Assembly (NCBI GenBank): GCA_018382295.1
Contig: JAGZQF010000035.1
Span: forward strand, 1-33,098
Reading direction: 5' to 3'
DNA: 33,098 nucleotides
Source of the DNA: Collinsella sp.
GTDB taxonomy: Bacteria; Actinomycetota; Coriobacteriia; Coriobacteriales; Coriobacteriaceae
The notes under the pieces are model-generated. The model was not told the origin of the DNA. It saw nothing but the letters and a program-made list of their open reading frames with translations, and ran no database searches. Shown here one piece after another: positions 16,654-24,511 of this stretch. Position numbers and translations under genes: made by a program. Position 1 is the first letter of the stretch. Each line of letters opens with the position of its first letter.

Positions 16654-17340
16654 ATGCGCACCGAGCTCGATGTCCCCTTTTCGCACAAAGAAGAAGCCAA
16701 GGCGCTGGGCGCCAAATGGGACCGGACCAAGAAGATCTGGTATGTACCCAGCGGCGTCAACCCCGAGCCCTTTGCCGAGTGGCTGCCCGGTGTTGACCGA
16801 TCCGACCCCTCAGCGCCGTATATATATCTAGTACTGGGCAAGCGCGAGTGCTGGAAGTGTCACAAAGAGACCTCGGTCGCGGCCTTCGGCATTCCCTATC
16901 GAACCGATGACGACGAGAGCATCGCCATCGCGCACGCGCCCAACGAAGCCGGGCACATTGCCATCGACACGGCCAACGCCAACGCACTCGCCATCGTGCC
17001 CGCCCTTGGCTGCGTGCCAGGCGAGATCCGCGACTACCTTCATAAGCGCTGCGGCTACAAGCCCGTAGGCGCGCGAGCCTCCAAAGCCCCGTCGCTCGGC
17101 AACACGTGCACCAGTTGCGACGCGCTGCAAGGCAGCCGCTATCTGTTCGAGGAGCCCTCGTCCCCATTTGCCCTCACTGCCATCAACAAGCTGCCGGCAC
17201 TGGAGTTTGTGCGCGTCGAAGTTGCCGGCGTCTTTGGCGTCCCGGCCGCGCGTACCGACTTTGACCAGGCGCTCTTTACCTGGGCACGCGACCATCACGC
17301 CGAGTTCCACAGGCAACTCGGTGAGGGGATTTATTTGTAG
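16654..17340 (+). CDS. DUF5710 domain protein with two CxxC motifs
   Basis: A 228-residue protein starting MRTELDVPFSHKEEAKALGA. The start at 16654 has AAGGAG seven bases upstream. Residues 1 to about 45 match the DUF5710 module (PFSHKEEAKALGAKWD, KIWYVPSG), a small domain often attached to primase, topoisomerase or other DNA-acting proteins. A treble-clef or ribbon-like region follows with CWKC (about residues 68-71) and a distant CTSC (about 151-154), which could bind zinc together. The C-terminal part (residues 160-228) has no recognised motif. Its biochemical role is unknown; the family is usually found in accessory regions. It is monocistronic by position. Confidence 0.75.
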   Translation: MRTELDVPFSHKEEAKALGAKWDRTKKIWYVPSGVNPEPFAEWLPGVDRSDPSAPYIYLVLGKRECWKCHKETSVAAFGIPYRTDDDESIAIAHAPNEAGHIAIDTANANALAIVPALGCVPGEIRDYLHKRCGYKPVGARASKAPSLGNTCTSCDALQGSRYLFEEPSSPFALTAINKLPALEFVRVEVAGVFGVPAARTDFDQALFTWARDHHAEFHRQLGEGIYL

Positions 17341-17378
17341 AGACGGAGAAGCCTTCACAGCCAGCTCCTCCGCATCAC

Positions 17379-17663
17379 CTATCCCTCGTCGCCGGCGTCA
17401 TACACGATATCGAGGCCACAAACAGGGCATTTCTCCGGATACACCGGCATATGAACGCCTGTCCGTTTTCTCACTTCGTCGCTGAGTCTGTCGCGCGCAT
17501 CGATGAACCGAATGTCGAGACACGGTATTTGCGAGCCGCAGCAAGGGCAGGTGACGACAAACGACCCGCAATCAACCTCTACGCTCGGAAACATATTGTT
17601 GTCTATAAGGGCACACGGCAGTTTTCCGTACTTCCCCATCGCAATATCGCCTCGCCAGCTCAT
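17379..17663 (-). CDS. Small zinc-ribbon protein, unknown function
   Basis: A 94-residue protein (MSWRGDIAMGKYGKLP). The chosen ATG at 17663 has AGGGGAG six bases upstream; the frame extends 24 codons further without a better start. Two CxxC pairs, CPCC (about residue 40) and CPVC near the C-terminus (PEKCPVCGLDIVYD), form a likely zinc ribbon. The middle (DARDRLSDEVRKRTGV) is charged and helical. I do not recognise the family. It is convergent with the DUF5710 gene, and the 122 bp separating it from the HNH gene on the same strand show no terminator. Confidence 0.6.
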   Translation of the reverse strand: MSWRGDIAMGKYGKLPCALIDNNMFPSVEVDCGSFVVTCPCCGSQIPCLDIRFIDARDRLSDEVRKRTGVHMPVYPEKCPVCGLDIVYDAGDEG

Positions 17664-17785
17664 ACACGCTCCCCTCTCGCTATACAAAACAGGAAGAGCA
17701 TGCACCGGCGGGCGGGCGCGAGATTGCATCGCCACGCGATCCGATCAAACAACACGATCGTCAAAGAATGCCAAAGCCAAATACG

Positions 17786-18658
17786 CTAATACGGCAGAAG
17801 CCCCGCCTTTTCACGCTTCTTTTCCGAGCGATCGAACTCAATGCGATGGGCCTCAAGAAACACCGTATTGGGTCGCCACTGACGCTCATTCGGCTGCCTT
17901 AGCGTCGCACCCGCAAAGGAAGCGTAGCCGGTCTTATCCAGCAGGTACGATCCGCACAGCCGATATTCGCCGCAAACAGGCTCAAACGAAATCAGGTGAG
18001 CATCAAATAGGGAATGAAGATCGCGCCGAAGTAGAATGCCATTGCTGGCAACCTGCGATTTGGGTCCCGAGTAATTCTCGATATGTGCAGCCTCCAGAGC
18101 TTCGCTGACGCCGCAGTCCGACACCGCGCAACGTCCGTCATAGGCGGCAACGAGCTGCTTGCGGAACCATTGCTGCCCCAATCGCTCGCGCCTTAACGCA
18201 TAGCGGACCTTTTCGTCGTCGGTCGCACCCTGTCCGGCAAACTCAATATCGACGGGCATGTGCTTCAGATAACTCATGTCGGGTGCAAAACGAGGGTCCG
18301 GTCCGCCTTTATGAACAGGACCGTGCAGAACAAACCATCCGTTTTCGGACTCGAACCGCTCAACAAACGCAAGGCCGAGCACCTTATAGCCCACCTCGGT
18401 TGCAAATATGACTCCGACCGGAACGCCACATTCCATGCAGTTGAGCATTTTACGGTTGTAATTCTGGTCTCGAAAACCAACGGTACCCGGCGCTTGAACC
18501 GAGTACTTAATGACCCACGTACCATCGTCCAAATAGAGCGGAGGCACATCGTTGATGCTCTCGGTTTGCCGCTGGCGCGTTTGTACCCCGCTGCCCCACT
18601 TCCCTGTATACTGATGTAGCACGTGTTTCATCCGGGCTTGTTGGGCCGGATTGTTCAT
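17786..18658 (-). CDS. HNH endonuclease
   Basis: Up to 290 residues. The C-terminal half contains an HNH_2-type nuclease domain: RKQLVAAYDGRCAVSDCGVS, then AAHIENY with the conserved His, then SNGILLRRDLHSLFDAHLISF with the Asn and the last His. Such domains cut DNA with a single metal ion. The N-terminal half (NRKMLNCMECGVPVGVIFATEVGYKVLGLAFVE) looks like a separate recognition domain; it might be SRA/PUA-like, but that is a guess. The ATG at 18658 lacks a ribosome binding site, and the Met at 18631 is an alternative. It is divergent from the unknown gene at 18670 with only 11 bp between starts. A restriction or defence role is plausible; no methyltransferase is nearby. Confidence 0.82.
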   Translation of the reverse strand: MNNPAQQARMKHVLHQYTGKWGSGVQTRQRQTESINDVPPLYLDDGTWVIKYSVQAPGTVGFRDQNYNRKMLNCMECGVPVGVIFATEVGYKVLGLAFVERFESENGWFVLHGPVHKGGPDPRFAPDMSYLKHMPVDIEFAGQGATDDEKVRYALRRERLGQQWFRKQLVAAYDGRCAVSDCGVSEALEAAHIENYSGPKSQVASNGILLRRDLHSLFDAHLISFEPVCGEYRLCGSYLLDKTGYASFAGATLRQPNERQWRPNTVFLEAHRIEFDRSEKKREKAGLLPY

Positions 18659-18669
18659 GGGAGGTTCTT

Positions 18670-19161
18670 ATGGCTGTTTCGAATCCGCCTAAGGGAAGCG
18701 TTTCTTCTTCGTCCATCAAGCCGGTTACGCGCAAGGCCGTGCGTTGCCAGCGCGAGGTCGCTTGGCTTGTCACGCAGGCAGCGGGCAGGCTTGTGGCGAC
18801 CACTCAGGACGTCAATGCGCCTACGCCGAGCTTTGTGCTGGCAGTGGCGCTGGATCGAGTACGCCAGCTGGAACTCGCCGCACAAGAAGACGGCAACCAT
18901 CTTGGCTACCAGGACGCTATGGCGCCCGACCTGCAAACGTTCTGCCGCATGGCCAAGCTGCCTACCGCACCCAACGCGCTTTCGGACGCAGGCTACATGT
19001 TTACGCTTTCGGGTGCGGACCTTATCCGCGACATCTATGCATACTGCAGCGAGCTCGCCGAGCGCCACGTCTTTGGCACGGCCGAAGTCAAACCGGGAAA
19101 TGCCATCAAGCTGGTTCTTAGGCTGTTCTTGATAGACGGGTTCGGGGCCATGCCAGCGTAA
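18670..19161 (+). CDS. Protein of unknown function, divergent from HNH endonuclease
   Basis: 163 residues. The start at 18670 has GGGAGG five to six bases upstream, and codon use fits its neighbours. The first 25 residues are Ser/Lys-rich, and the rest is predicted mostly helical (ALDRVRQLELAAQEDGNHLGYQD, GADLIRDIYAYCSELAERHVFG). No catalytic motif, membrane segment or signal peptide is visible, and I do not recognise the family. Its 5' end almost touches that of the HNH gene, so the two promoters must lie inside each other's coding regions, or one start is further in. Confidence 0.65.
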   Translation: MAVSNPPKGSVSSSSIKPVTRKAVRCQREVAWLVTQAAGRLVATTQDVNAPTPSFVLAVALDRVRQLELAAQEDGNHLGYQDAMAPDLQTFCRMAKLPTAPNALSDAGYMFTLSGADLIRDIYAYCSELAERHVFGTAEVKPGNAIKLVLRLFLIDGFGAMPA

Positions 19162-19261
19162 GCCGAGTCTTTAGCATCACCGTCGACTGGACAACAACCG
19201 CTTTACCTTAATGGACGCCAATCGAGGGTCGATTATTGGGTCGCCTCGTCCACTAACGCAT

Positions 19262-20728
19262 CTATCCCACGCGCTCCGACAGTCGATACTTGCGGTTGCG
19301 GCTCGTCGCCGGCGCCGTGGGCTCAAGCTCGCCTTGAGCAATGAGCGCGTTGACGCGCGACCTAACCTGGGAAATTGTGAGCCCTGTGTGCTCTGCCAGC
19401 TCGCGCGTCCCCAGCTCGCCGTAGTGTTTGAGTGCCGTCACAATTAAGCCCCCGCCATGATCGACCGGCTCGATCTTTGAACGGTAAAGTACGACCTTGA
19501 ACCGATCGAATCCCAGGCAGAACAGGGGCTCGGCCAGACCATGCGCGCGCATGGCATCGATCATCATCGGGATGCCCGAGCCATTGCCCTCAGCCGGCGA
19601 ACCTGCGCCATCCGGCAGCGGAACAATCGACATGAGCTTCACAAGCGTCGCGTTACGGCATCGGGAGCTGCCGTCAAACAAGTTCTCGCGAGTCTTTCCC
19701 CCGTAAAGGCCGCCAGGATTCGTCACCTCGACACGATCGTCAAAGACGTCGACGGCAATCGATTGTCCACAGAACCGATCCCCGTATTCTCGATGGATTA
19801 CGGCGTTGGCGATTGCCTCGCGCAGAACCTCCTCGGGAATCTCAAGCGAGTCGACACGCGAGACGCCTTGGACGGTCGAGGTTCGCCGCAAATTCTTGGC
19901 GACGGCTGCGACGGCATCCGAGATCATCTCGCCCAACGTTCCCTCACAGATTGTGCGGTCCATGAATCTCAGCGACTCCGCCATGCCCTTCTGAGTTCCC
20001 GCATGGACAGCCACGTCAATGAAGAGCTTGGGATAGAACTGCTGAGGGTAGGTGCCCACAACTAGGAGTCCAGCCTTGGTGACATTGCCCTGGGAATCAA
20101 GGATATTTAGGCGCTCCAGTTTCGTTTGTTTGTCCGGCGCGCCGCGCATTGCCCGGGGCGTCAACGAGAAAGCCCGATCTATCGTACGGTCGACCAGCGT
20201 CTCGTCGAGATCGTCCGCGCCCGCACCCGCCACCGCGTCGCGATCGCTCGGAGTCGCTCGACCGTATGACGCCAATGCGAGCACCTCGGTCGATGAAAGC
20301 GGCACATCTTTGTCATCGATGCGCTTGTAGCTGCCGCCCTGGGCGCCCCGCTCTATGACATAGCAGGGCTTGCTCGACGGATCGAGCTCCTCAATCGTAA
20401 TGACGAGAACGATGACGCCCTGAAGCTCCACTCGCTCGATCGTGTATTTGGGCGGATTGGCCAGCTTTCCGCGACCGCCGGCATCGCCCATGCCCGCCAC
20501 GAATTGGTTGAGCACTTTCTCGGTCTCGAAGTTCTCAACCGGGACAAAACCTGCGCGCTCACTCACTCCGAGCACGATGGTTCCGCCGGCAGTGTTCGCG
20601 AATGCGCTCACCGTTTCCCACACGTCGCGGGAAAGCGTCGTGGCGCTCTCCTTCACTTCGACGTTAAGATCATCCGAGCCCATACGCCTTAAAGACTCAA
20701 GCAGACCGGTCAGCTCGTTTTCGTTCAT
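19262..20728 (-). CDS. AlbA_2 (Schlafen-type) / ATPase-like / winged-helix putative regulator
   Basis: 488 residues from the ATG at 20728, which has AAAGGA eight bases upstream; a GTG six bases earlier is too close to that site. Residues 20-130 form an AlbA_2/Schlafen N-terminal domain: LNVEVKES, then SAFANTAGGTIVLGVSE. Residues 300-400 carry a GHKL-like module usual in this family (LREAIANAVIHREYGD, VEVTNPGGLYGG, GSGIPMM). The last 60 residues form a winged helix-turn-helix (GTRELAEHTGLTISQVRSRVNALIAQGEL). Proteins of this type are often labelled RecG-like helicase or transcriptional regulator, but no helicase motif is seen. Its upstream region is rich in ATCTCTC repeats around the promoter, suggesting DNA binding and autoregulation. 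Some relatives are linked to phage defence; that is not shown here. Confidence 0.85.
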   Translation of the reverse strand: MNENELTGLLESLRRMGSDDLNVEVKESATTLSRDVWETVSAFANTAGGTIVLGVSERAGFVPVENFETEKVLNQFVAGMGDAGGRGKLANPPKYTIERVELQGVIVLVITIEELDPSSKPCYVIERGAQGGSYKRIDDKDVPLSSTEVLALASYGRATPSDRDAVAGAGADDLDETLVDRTIDRAFSLTPRAMRGAPDKQTKLERLNILDSQGNVTKAGLLVVGTYPQQFYPKLFIDVAVHAGTQKGMAESLRFMDRTICEGTLGEMISDAVAAVAKNLRRTSTVQGVSRVDSLEIPEEVLREAIANAVIHREYGDRFCGQSIAVDVFDDRVEVTNPGGLYGGKTRENLFDGSSRCRNATLVKLMSIVPLPDGAGSPAEGNGSGIPMMIDAMRAHGLAEPLFCLGFDRFKVVLYRSKIEPVDHGGGLIVTALKHYGELGTRELAEHTGLTISQVRSRVNALIAQGELEPTAPATSRNRKYRLSERVG

Positions 20729-20782
20729 CTGCACGTCCTTTCGCTCGGTCCCGCGGAGAATGCCGCGGATAGATTTCCCTCG

Positions 20783-20859
20783 TCTCTCAGTTATCTCTCG
20801 TAATCATCTCTCATTTATCTCTCTATCTCTCGGCTTAGAGATAAGAGATAGATAGAGAT
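20783..20859. repeat. ATCTCTC half-site cluster 1 (leader of AlbA_2 gene)
   Basis: Forward ATCTCTC (or GTCTCTC) at 20783, 20793, 20806, 20817 and 20825, and the reverse AGAGAT at 20837, 20844 and 20854. The forward and reverse halves can form a hairpin centred near 20834. The cluster lies downstream of the candidate promoter, in the untranslated leader of the AlbA_2 gene. Confidence 0.75.
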
Positions 20860-20881
20860 GGAATGTCTACCATTTGCTTCA

Positions 20882-20909
20882 TTTATACATATTTTTGCTG
20901 GTAGAACAA
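20882..20909 (-). promoter_or_regulatory. Promoter of AlbA_2 regulator gene
   Basis: On the minus strand: -35 TTGTTC (20909-20904), a 16-bp spacer and -10 TATAAA (20887-20882). The start would be near 20875, giving a leader of about 145 nt. It lies exactly between the two ATCTCTC clusters in an AT-rich pocket. Confidence 0.6.
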
Positions 20910-20911
20910 TC

Positions 20912-20928
20912 GGTATTGAGACAATACC
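20912..20928. promoter_or_regulatory. Perfect palindrome GGTATTG-AGA-CAATACC
   Basis: A 7-bp perfect inverted repeat with a 3-bp centre, three bases upstream of the -35 box of the AlbA_2 gene. It is a good operator candidate, distinct in sequence from the ATCTCTC half-sites. Confidence 0.65.
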
Positions 20929-20957
20929 ATGATTACCTGTCTCTTTGCTGCTCAGTT

Positions 20958-21024
20958 ATCTCTCATATTTTTCTCTCATCTTCCTGTCATCTCTCATATT
21001 AGAGACGAATGAGAGACGAGAGAT
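20958..21024. repeat. ATCTCTC half-site cluster 2 (upstream of promoter)
   Basis: Forward ATCTCTC or TCTCTC at 20958, 20972 and 20989, and the reverse AGAGAC/GAGAGA/GAGAGAT at 21001, 21011 and 21018. It mirrors cluster 1 on the other side of the promoter. The last half-site merges into the first inverted unit of the 22/29-bp repeat array. Confidence 0.7.
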
Positions 21025-21213
21025 ACGCGAGTGATGGACGAGCGAGGATTTTCGGACGGTCGGATATCGAGAGTGGATATTTGGACGGTTTTTGGAGCTT
21101 TTGCGGCAAATTCCGTCCAAATATCCACTCTCGTTCGATAGGTATCCGGAAATCCTCGCTCGTCCGTCCGAATATCCACTCTCGTTTGGCGAGTGTCCAA
21201 TTTTCCACGCTCG
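21017..21213. repeat. 22/29-bp alternating repeat array with central hairpin, locus 1
   Basis: On the left, inverted units of 22, 29 and 22 bp (21017-21038, 21039-21067, 21068-21089). Then a 22-nt centre, and forward units of 22, 29, 22 and 29 bp (21112-21133, 21134-21162, 21163-21184, 21185-21213). Each forward unit ends in a variant of ATCCACTCTCG or TCCACGCTCG. The arms 21036-21088 and 21113-21165 form a 53-bp inverted repeat with 42 matches; the outer ends and the last 21 bp are nearly perfect. It fills the space between the AlbA_2 operator and the M16C protease gene. Confidence 0.85.
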
Positions 21214-21349
21214 TGCGGCGGGCACGCGGGACCTATGCCCAATCCGCTGGCATCGTCTCCAGTTCGCCGCAGGGTCGCGGCCCCATATGGGTATACTCTC
21301 GAGGATTCGACTCGATTCGCCCCCGCTGGGGCGTCAAAGGAGACTGCAT

Positions 21350-24300
21350 ATGCCCACCACCCCAACCGACCCGCGCGCCGCTGCCGCCGCACTGCTGGTG
21401 CCCGGCACTACCTGCCACGGCTTTGCCGTCGAGCGCTGCGAGACCGTGCCCGAGCTCGACTCGGACGCCTACGTGCTGCGCCACACCGCCTCGGGCGCTC
21501 GCCTGCTGTACCTGGCGTGCGACGACGAAAACAAGGCCTTTGCCATTGGCTTTAAGACGCCGCCGGCCGATTCCACCGGCGTGTTCCATATTCTTGAGCA
21601 CTCGGTGCTGTGCGGGTCGGCCAAGTTTCCCGTCAAGGAGCCGTTTGTCGATCTGATCAAGAGCTCCATGCAGACGTTCCTCAACGCCATGACCTACCCC
21701 GACAAGACCATCTACCCCGTTGCCACCACCAACGAGCAGGACCTGTACAACCTGATGGACGTGTACCTGGACGCGGTGTTTAACCCGGCCATCTACACCA
21801 AGCCCACCATTTTTGAGCAGGAGGGTTGGCACTACGAGCTGGATCTGCCGGAGGGCGACGCCGGCGAGGGCTACCCCGAGGACCTGCACGCGGGCACGCT
21901 GCGCTATAACGGCGTGGTCTTCAACGAGATGAAGGGCGCGCTGTCCGATCCCATGAGCGTGCTGGATGACGCCGTCAACGCCGCGCTCTATCCCGATACC
22001 GCCTATGCGCACGAGAGCGGCGGCGACCCGCGCGCGATTCCGGCGCTCACTTACGAGCAGTTCCTGGACACGCACGCTCGCCATTACAATCCTTCCAACT
22101 CTTATATAACGCTCTACGGCGACCTGGATGTGAACCGTGCGCTGGCATTTTTGGATGAGCGCTACCTGTCGCAGTCGAGCGCCGCGAGCCGCCGCATGGA
22201 CGCCGCCGTTGCCGCCGGCGAGGATCCGTCCGCGCTGGCGCCCAATCCGTTGGACGTGCAGGCGCCTGTGACCTGCGAGTATGAGCGCGTCGAGATGGCC
22301 ACCACGCCCGAGAATGCCCTGGTAGGCCTGGGCCTGGTGCTGGGTAACGCGCTCGACCGCAAGCGTACGATCGCGGCGGATATCCTGTTCGAGGCGCTGC
22401 TGGGCTCCAACGAGGCGCCGGTCAAAAAGGCTATTCTGGCCGCAGGCCTGGGCGGCAACGTAGTGAGCTACACCGCGGCCGAGTGCCTGCAGCCCTATGA
22501 GCTCATCATGCTGCAAAATGCCCAGCCCGGCGTGGCGCGCGAGCTGCGCCGCGTGTTCCAGGACGCCTGTCGTGACCTGTGTGAGCACGGCGTTCCGCGC
22601 GAGCGTCTGGAAGCCATCATCAGCAGCAACGAGTACGACCTGCGCCAGCGTGACTATGGCATCGCCGACGGCGTGGCCATTGCGTGCGACGCGCTGAGCA
22701 CCTGGCTCTACGATGACGACGCCGCGACGCTGGCGCTCAAGTACGGCCCGGTGTACGAGGAGCTGCGTAGCGAGCTGGACGGCAGCTATTTTGAGGACCT
22801 GCTGCGCGAGCTGGTGCTGGAAAACGACCACATGGCTCTGGTCGAGCTGGTGCCGGTAGACGCCGCCGAGGGTGCGGAGGGTGCCGAAGCTGCCGAGCTG
22901 GCTGCCAAGCGCGACGCCATGACCGATGCCGAGCTGGCGGATGTGGTCGAGTGCACGGCCGCGCTGCGTGCCGCGCAGGAGGCCGAGGACACGCCCGAGG
23001 ACAAGGCCACGCTACCGCGTCTGCGCGTATCCGACATTGGCGCGGCGCGCCCCGAGCCGCCGCTCGTTGTGGACACGACTGCGCCCATCCCCTGCCTGCG
23101 CCACAACATTCCCACCAACCGTCTTGCCTACGCCATGCAGTATTTCGACCTGAGCTGCGTCGCGTTTGAGGACCTGCCCTATGTGACACTGCTCTGCCGC
23201 CTGCTTAAGCAGCTGCCCACGCGCGAGCACTCGGCCGAGGAACTCGACAACTTGCTCGCTGGCAAGCTCGGCTTTTTGAGCTTTACGACCGAAGTCATGA
23301 CGCAGCCCGAAGTGGACGGCGTGCGCCCCTACCTGCTGGTGAGCGCCGGCACCCTGTCCGAGAAGATCGATGCGCTGGCGAGTCTGCCGCGCGAGGTATG
23401 GTCGAGCACGCTTTTGCTCGATGCCGACGCCGGCCGAGTGCGCGACGTGCTCACGCAGATTCGCATTGGGCTTGAGCAGGGCTTTATCAACAACGGCCAC
23501 TCGGCGGCACTCGGCCGCGCGATGAGCTACAGCTCGCCTTCGGCCGTGGTGCGCGAGCAGCTCTCGGGCGTAGACTTCTACCTGTTCTTGCGCGATCTGC
23601 TCGAGCACTTTGACGAGCGCGTGGACGGGCTGCGTACCAAGCTTGCCGAGCTGGCGGAGCGCATCTTTGTGGCCGATGGCTGCATGGCGAGCTTTACCGG
23701 CAGCGACGAGGACTTTGACGCATACTGGGCCGCCGCGGGTAACCTGGGGCTGGGCGCTGGCGACGGCACCGATGCCGGCCGCGACGCGCTCGTGGTGCCG
23801 GAGCCGCGCGACCGTCACGAGGCTTTCGTCATCCCCAGCGACATCTGCTTTGCGGCAAGCGCGTGCGATCCGCGTCGCCTGGGCATCGACGTGACGGGCG
23901 CCTGGGCCGTGGCTGCCAACGCGCTCTCCTACGACTACCTGTGGAACGAGATCCGCGTGAAGGGCGGTGCGTACGGCTGCGGATTTCGCGCGGCCGGTGA
24001 GCGTCAGACGGCGTTCTACACCTACCGCGACCCAGCAATCGACCCCTCGATTGAGCGTGTGGCGCGCGCGGGCGAATGGCTCGGCAGCTTTGAGCCCGAC
24101 GAGGCCGCCTTCGAGGGCTTTATCGTGAGCTGCGTGAGCGGCATGGACGCGCCCGTGAAGCCGTACGCGCTCACCAAGCGCCGCAATACGACCTACCTGG
24201 CTGGGCTCGATCCGCACGCGCGCGAGGAGCGTCGCGCCCAGATGCTCGCGGCCACACCCGGTGAGCTGCGCTCGCTCGGCGCCGACGTGACGCGCATCGC

Positions 24301-24388
24301 AGCCGAGTCACCGACCTGCGTCTTCGGCGGCCGCGAAGTCATCGCCAAGAGCAACGCCGGCTTTAACGTCATCGACCTGCTGGGCTAG
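21350..24388 (+). CDS. M16C family zinc metalloprotease (presequence protease-like)
   Basis: A 1012-residue protease of the M16C (PreP/falcilysin-like) family, which degrades peptides inside a closed chamber. The start at 21350 has AAAGGAGA; the frame runs further upstream through repeats but that part is not coding. The inverted zinc motif HxxEH appears as HILEH (His80, Glu83, His84) in STGVFHILEHSVLCGS. The third ligand is probably Glu193 in VVFNEMKGALSDP. The family-typical FLNAMTYPDKTIYPVA follows the active site. The four-domain architecture is implied by length; the C-terminal half has NEIRVKGGAYGCGF, the substrate-contact block. An acidic, Ala-rich linker lies around residues 500-560. 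It is transcribed away from the AlbA_2 gene and followed by two hairpins. Confidence 0.94.
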   Translation: MPTTPTDPRAAAAALLVPGTTCHGFAVERCETVPELDSDAYVLRHTASGARLLYLACDDENKAFAIGFKTPPADSTGVFHILEHSVLCGSAKFPVKEPFVDLIKSSMQTFLNAMTYPDKTIYPVATTNEQDLYNLMDVYLDAVFNPAIYTKPTIFEQEGWHYELDLPEGDAGEGYPEDLHAGTLRYNGVVFNEMKGALSDPMSVLDDAVNAALYPDTAYAHESGGDPRAIPALTYEQFLDTHARHYNPSNSYITLYGDLDVNRALAFLDERYLSQSSAASRRMDAAVAAGEDPSALAPNPLDVQAPVTCEYERVEMATTPENALVGLGLVLGNALDRKRTIAADILFEALLGSNEAPVKKAILAAGLGGNVVSYTAAECLQPYELIMLQNAQPGVARELRRVFQDACRDLCEHGVPRERLEAIISSNEYDLRQRDYGIADGVAIACDALSTWLYDDDAATLALKYGPVYEELRSELDGSYFEDLLRELVLENDHMALVELVPVDAAEGAEGAEAAELAAKRDAMTDAELADVVECTAALRAAQEAEDTPEDKATLPRLRVSDIGAARPEPPLVVDTTAPIPCLRHNIPTNRLAYAMQYFDLSCVAFEDLPYVTLLCRLLKQLPTREHSAEELDNLLAGKLGFLSFTTEVMTQPEVDGVRPYLLVSAGTLSEKIDALASLPREVWSSTLLLDADAGRVRDVLTQIRIGLEQGFINNGHSAALGRAMSYSSPSAVVREQLSGVDFYLFLRDLLEHFDERVDGLRTKLAELAERIFVADGCMASFTGSDEDFDAYWAAAGNLGLGAGDGTDAGRDALVVPEPRDRHEAFVIPSDICFAASACDPRRLGIDVTGAWAVAANALSYDYLWNEIRVKGGAYGCGFRAAGERQTAFYTYRDPAIDPSIERVARAGEWLGSFEPDEAAFEGFIVSCVSGMDAPVKPYALTKRRNTTYLAGLDPHAREERRAQMLAATPGELRSLGADVTRIAAESPTCVFGGREVIAKSNAGFNVIDLLG

Positions 24389-24399
24389 CCACAGCAAGC

Positions 24400-24439
24400 A
24401 AAACCACCACAAAGGGGACAGGCACCTTTGTGGTGGTTT
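24400..24439 (+). terminator. Terminator hairpin after M16C protease
   Basis: A perfect 15-bp stem (24401-24415 with 24425-24439) and a 9-nt loop containing GGACAGG, 12 bp after the stop. The T-tract is short (GGTTTCGAC), so it may be weak. Confidence 0.65.
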
Positions 24440-24459
24440 CGACATTTGCCCAGATAAAG

Positions 24460-24492
24460 CCTGCCAAAATAAACCTGTCCCTTTTTGGTAGG
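24460..24492. repeat. Second hairpin with complementary loop
   Basis: CCTGCCAAAA (24460-24469) pairs with TTTTGGTAGG (24483-24492), with one G-U pair. Its loop carries CCTGTCCC (24474-24481), an exact complement of GGGACAGG at 24415-24422 in and beside the loop of the previous hairpin. It lies just before the 5-FTHF cyclo-ligase ribosome binding site. Confidence 0.5.
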
Positions 24493-24511
24493 TTTGGGAG
24501 AGGGGGCTGGG

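Noticed and set aside
20783..21024. ATCTCTC cluster as simple sequence slippage
   Set aside because: Both orientations occur, spacing is irregular and the clusters sit on each side of a promoter, which slippage would not produce; kept as an operator candidate.
21233..22831. 532-codon minus-strand open frame opposite the M16C protease
   Set aside because: Composition typical of an antisense shadow; the plus-strand frame has the HILEH protease motif and a proper ribosome binding site.
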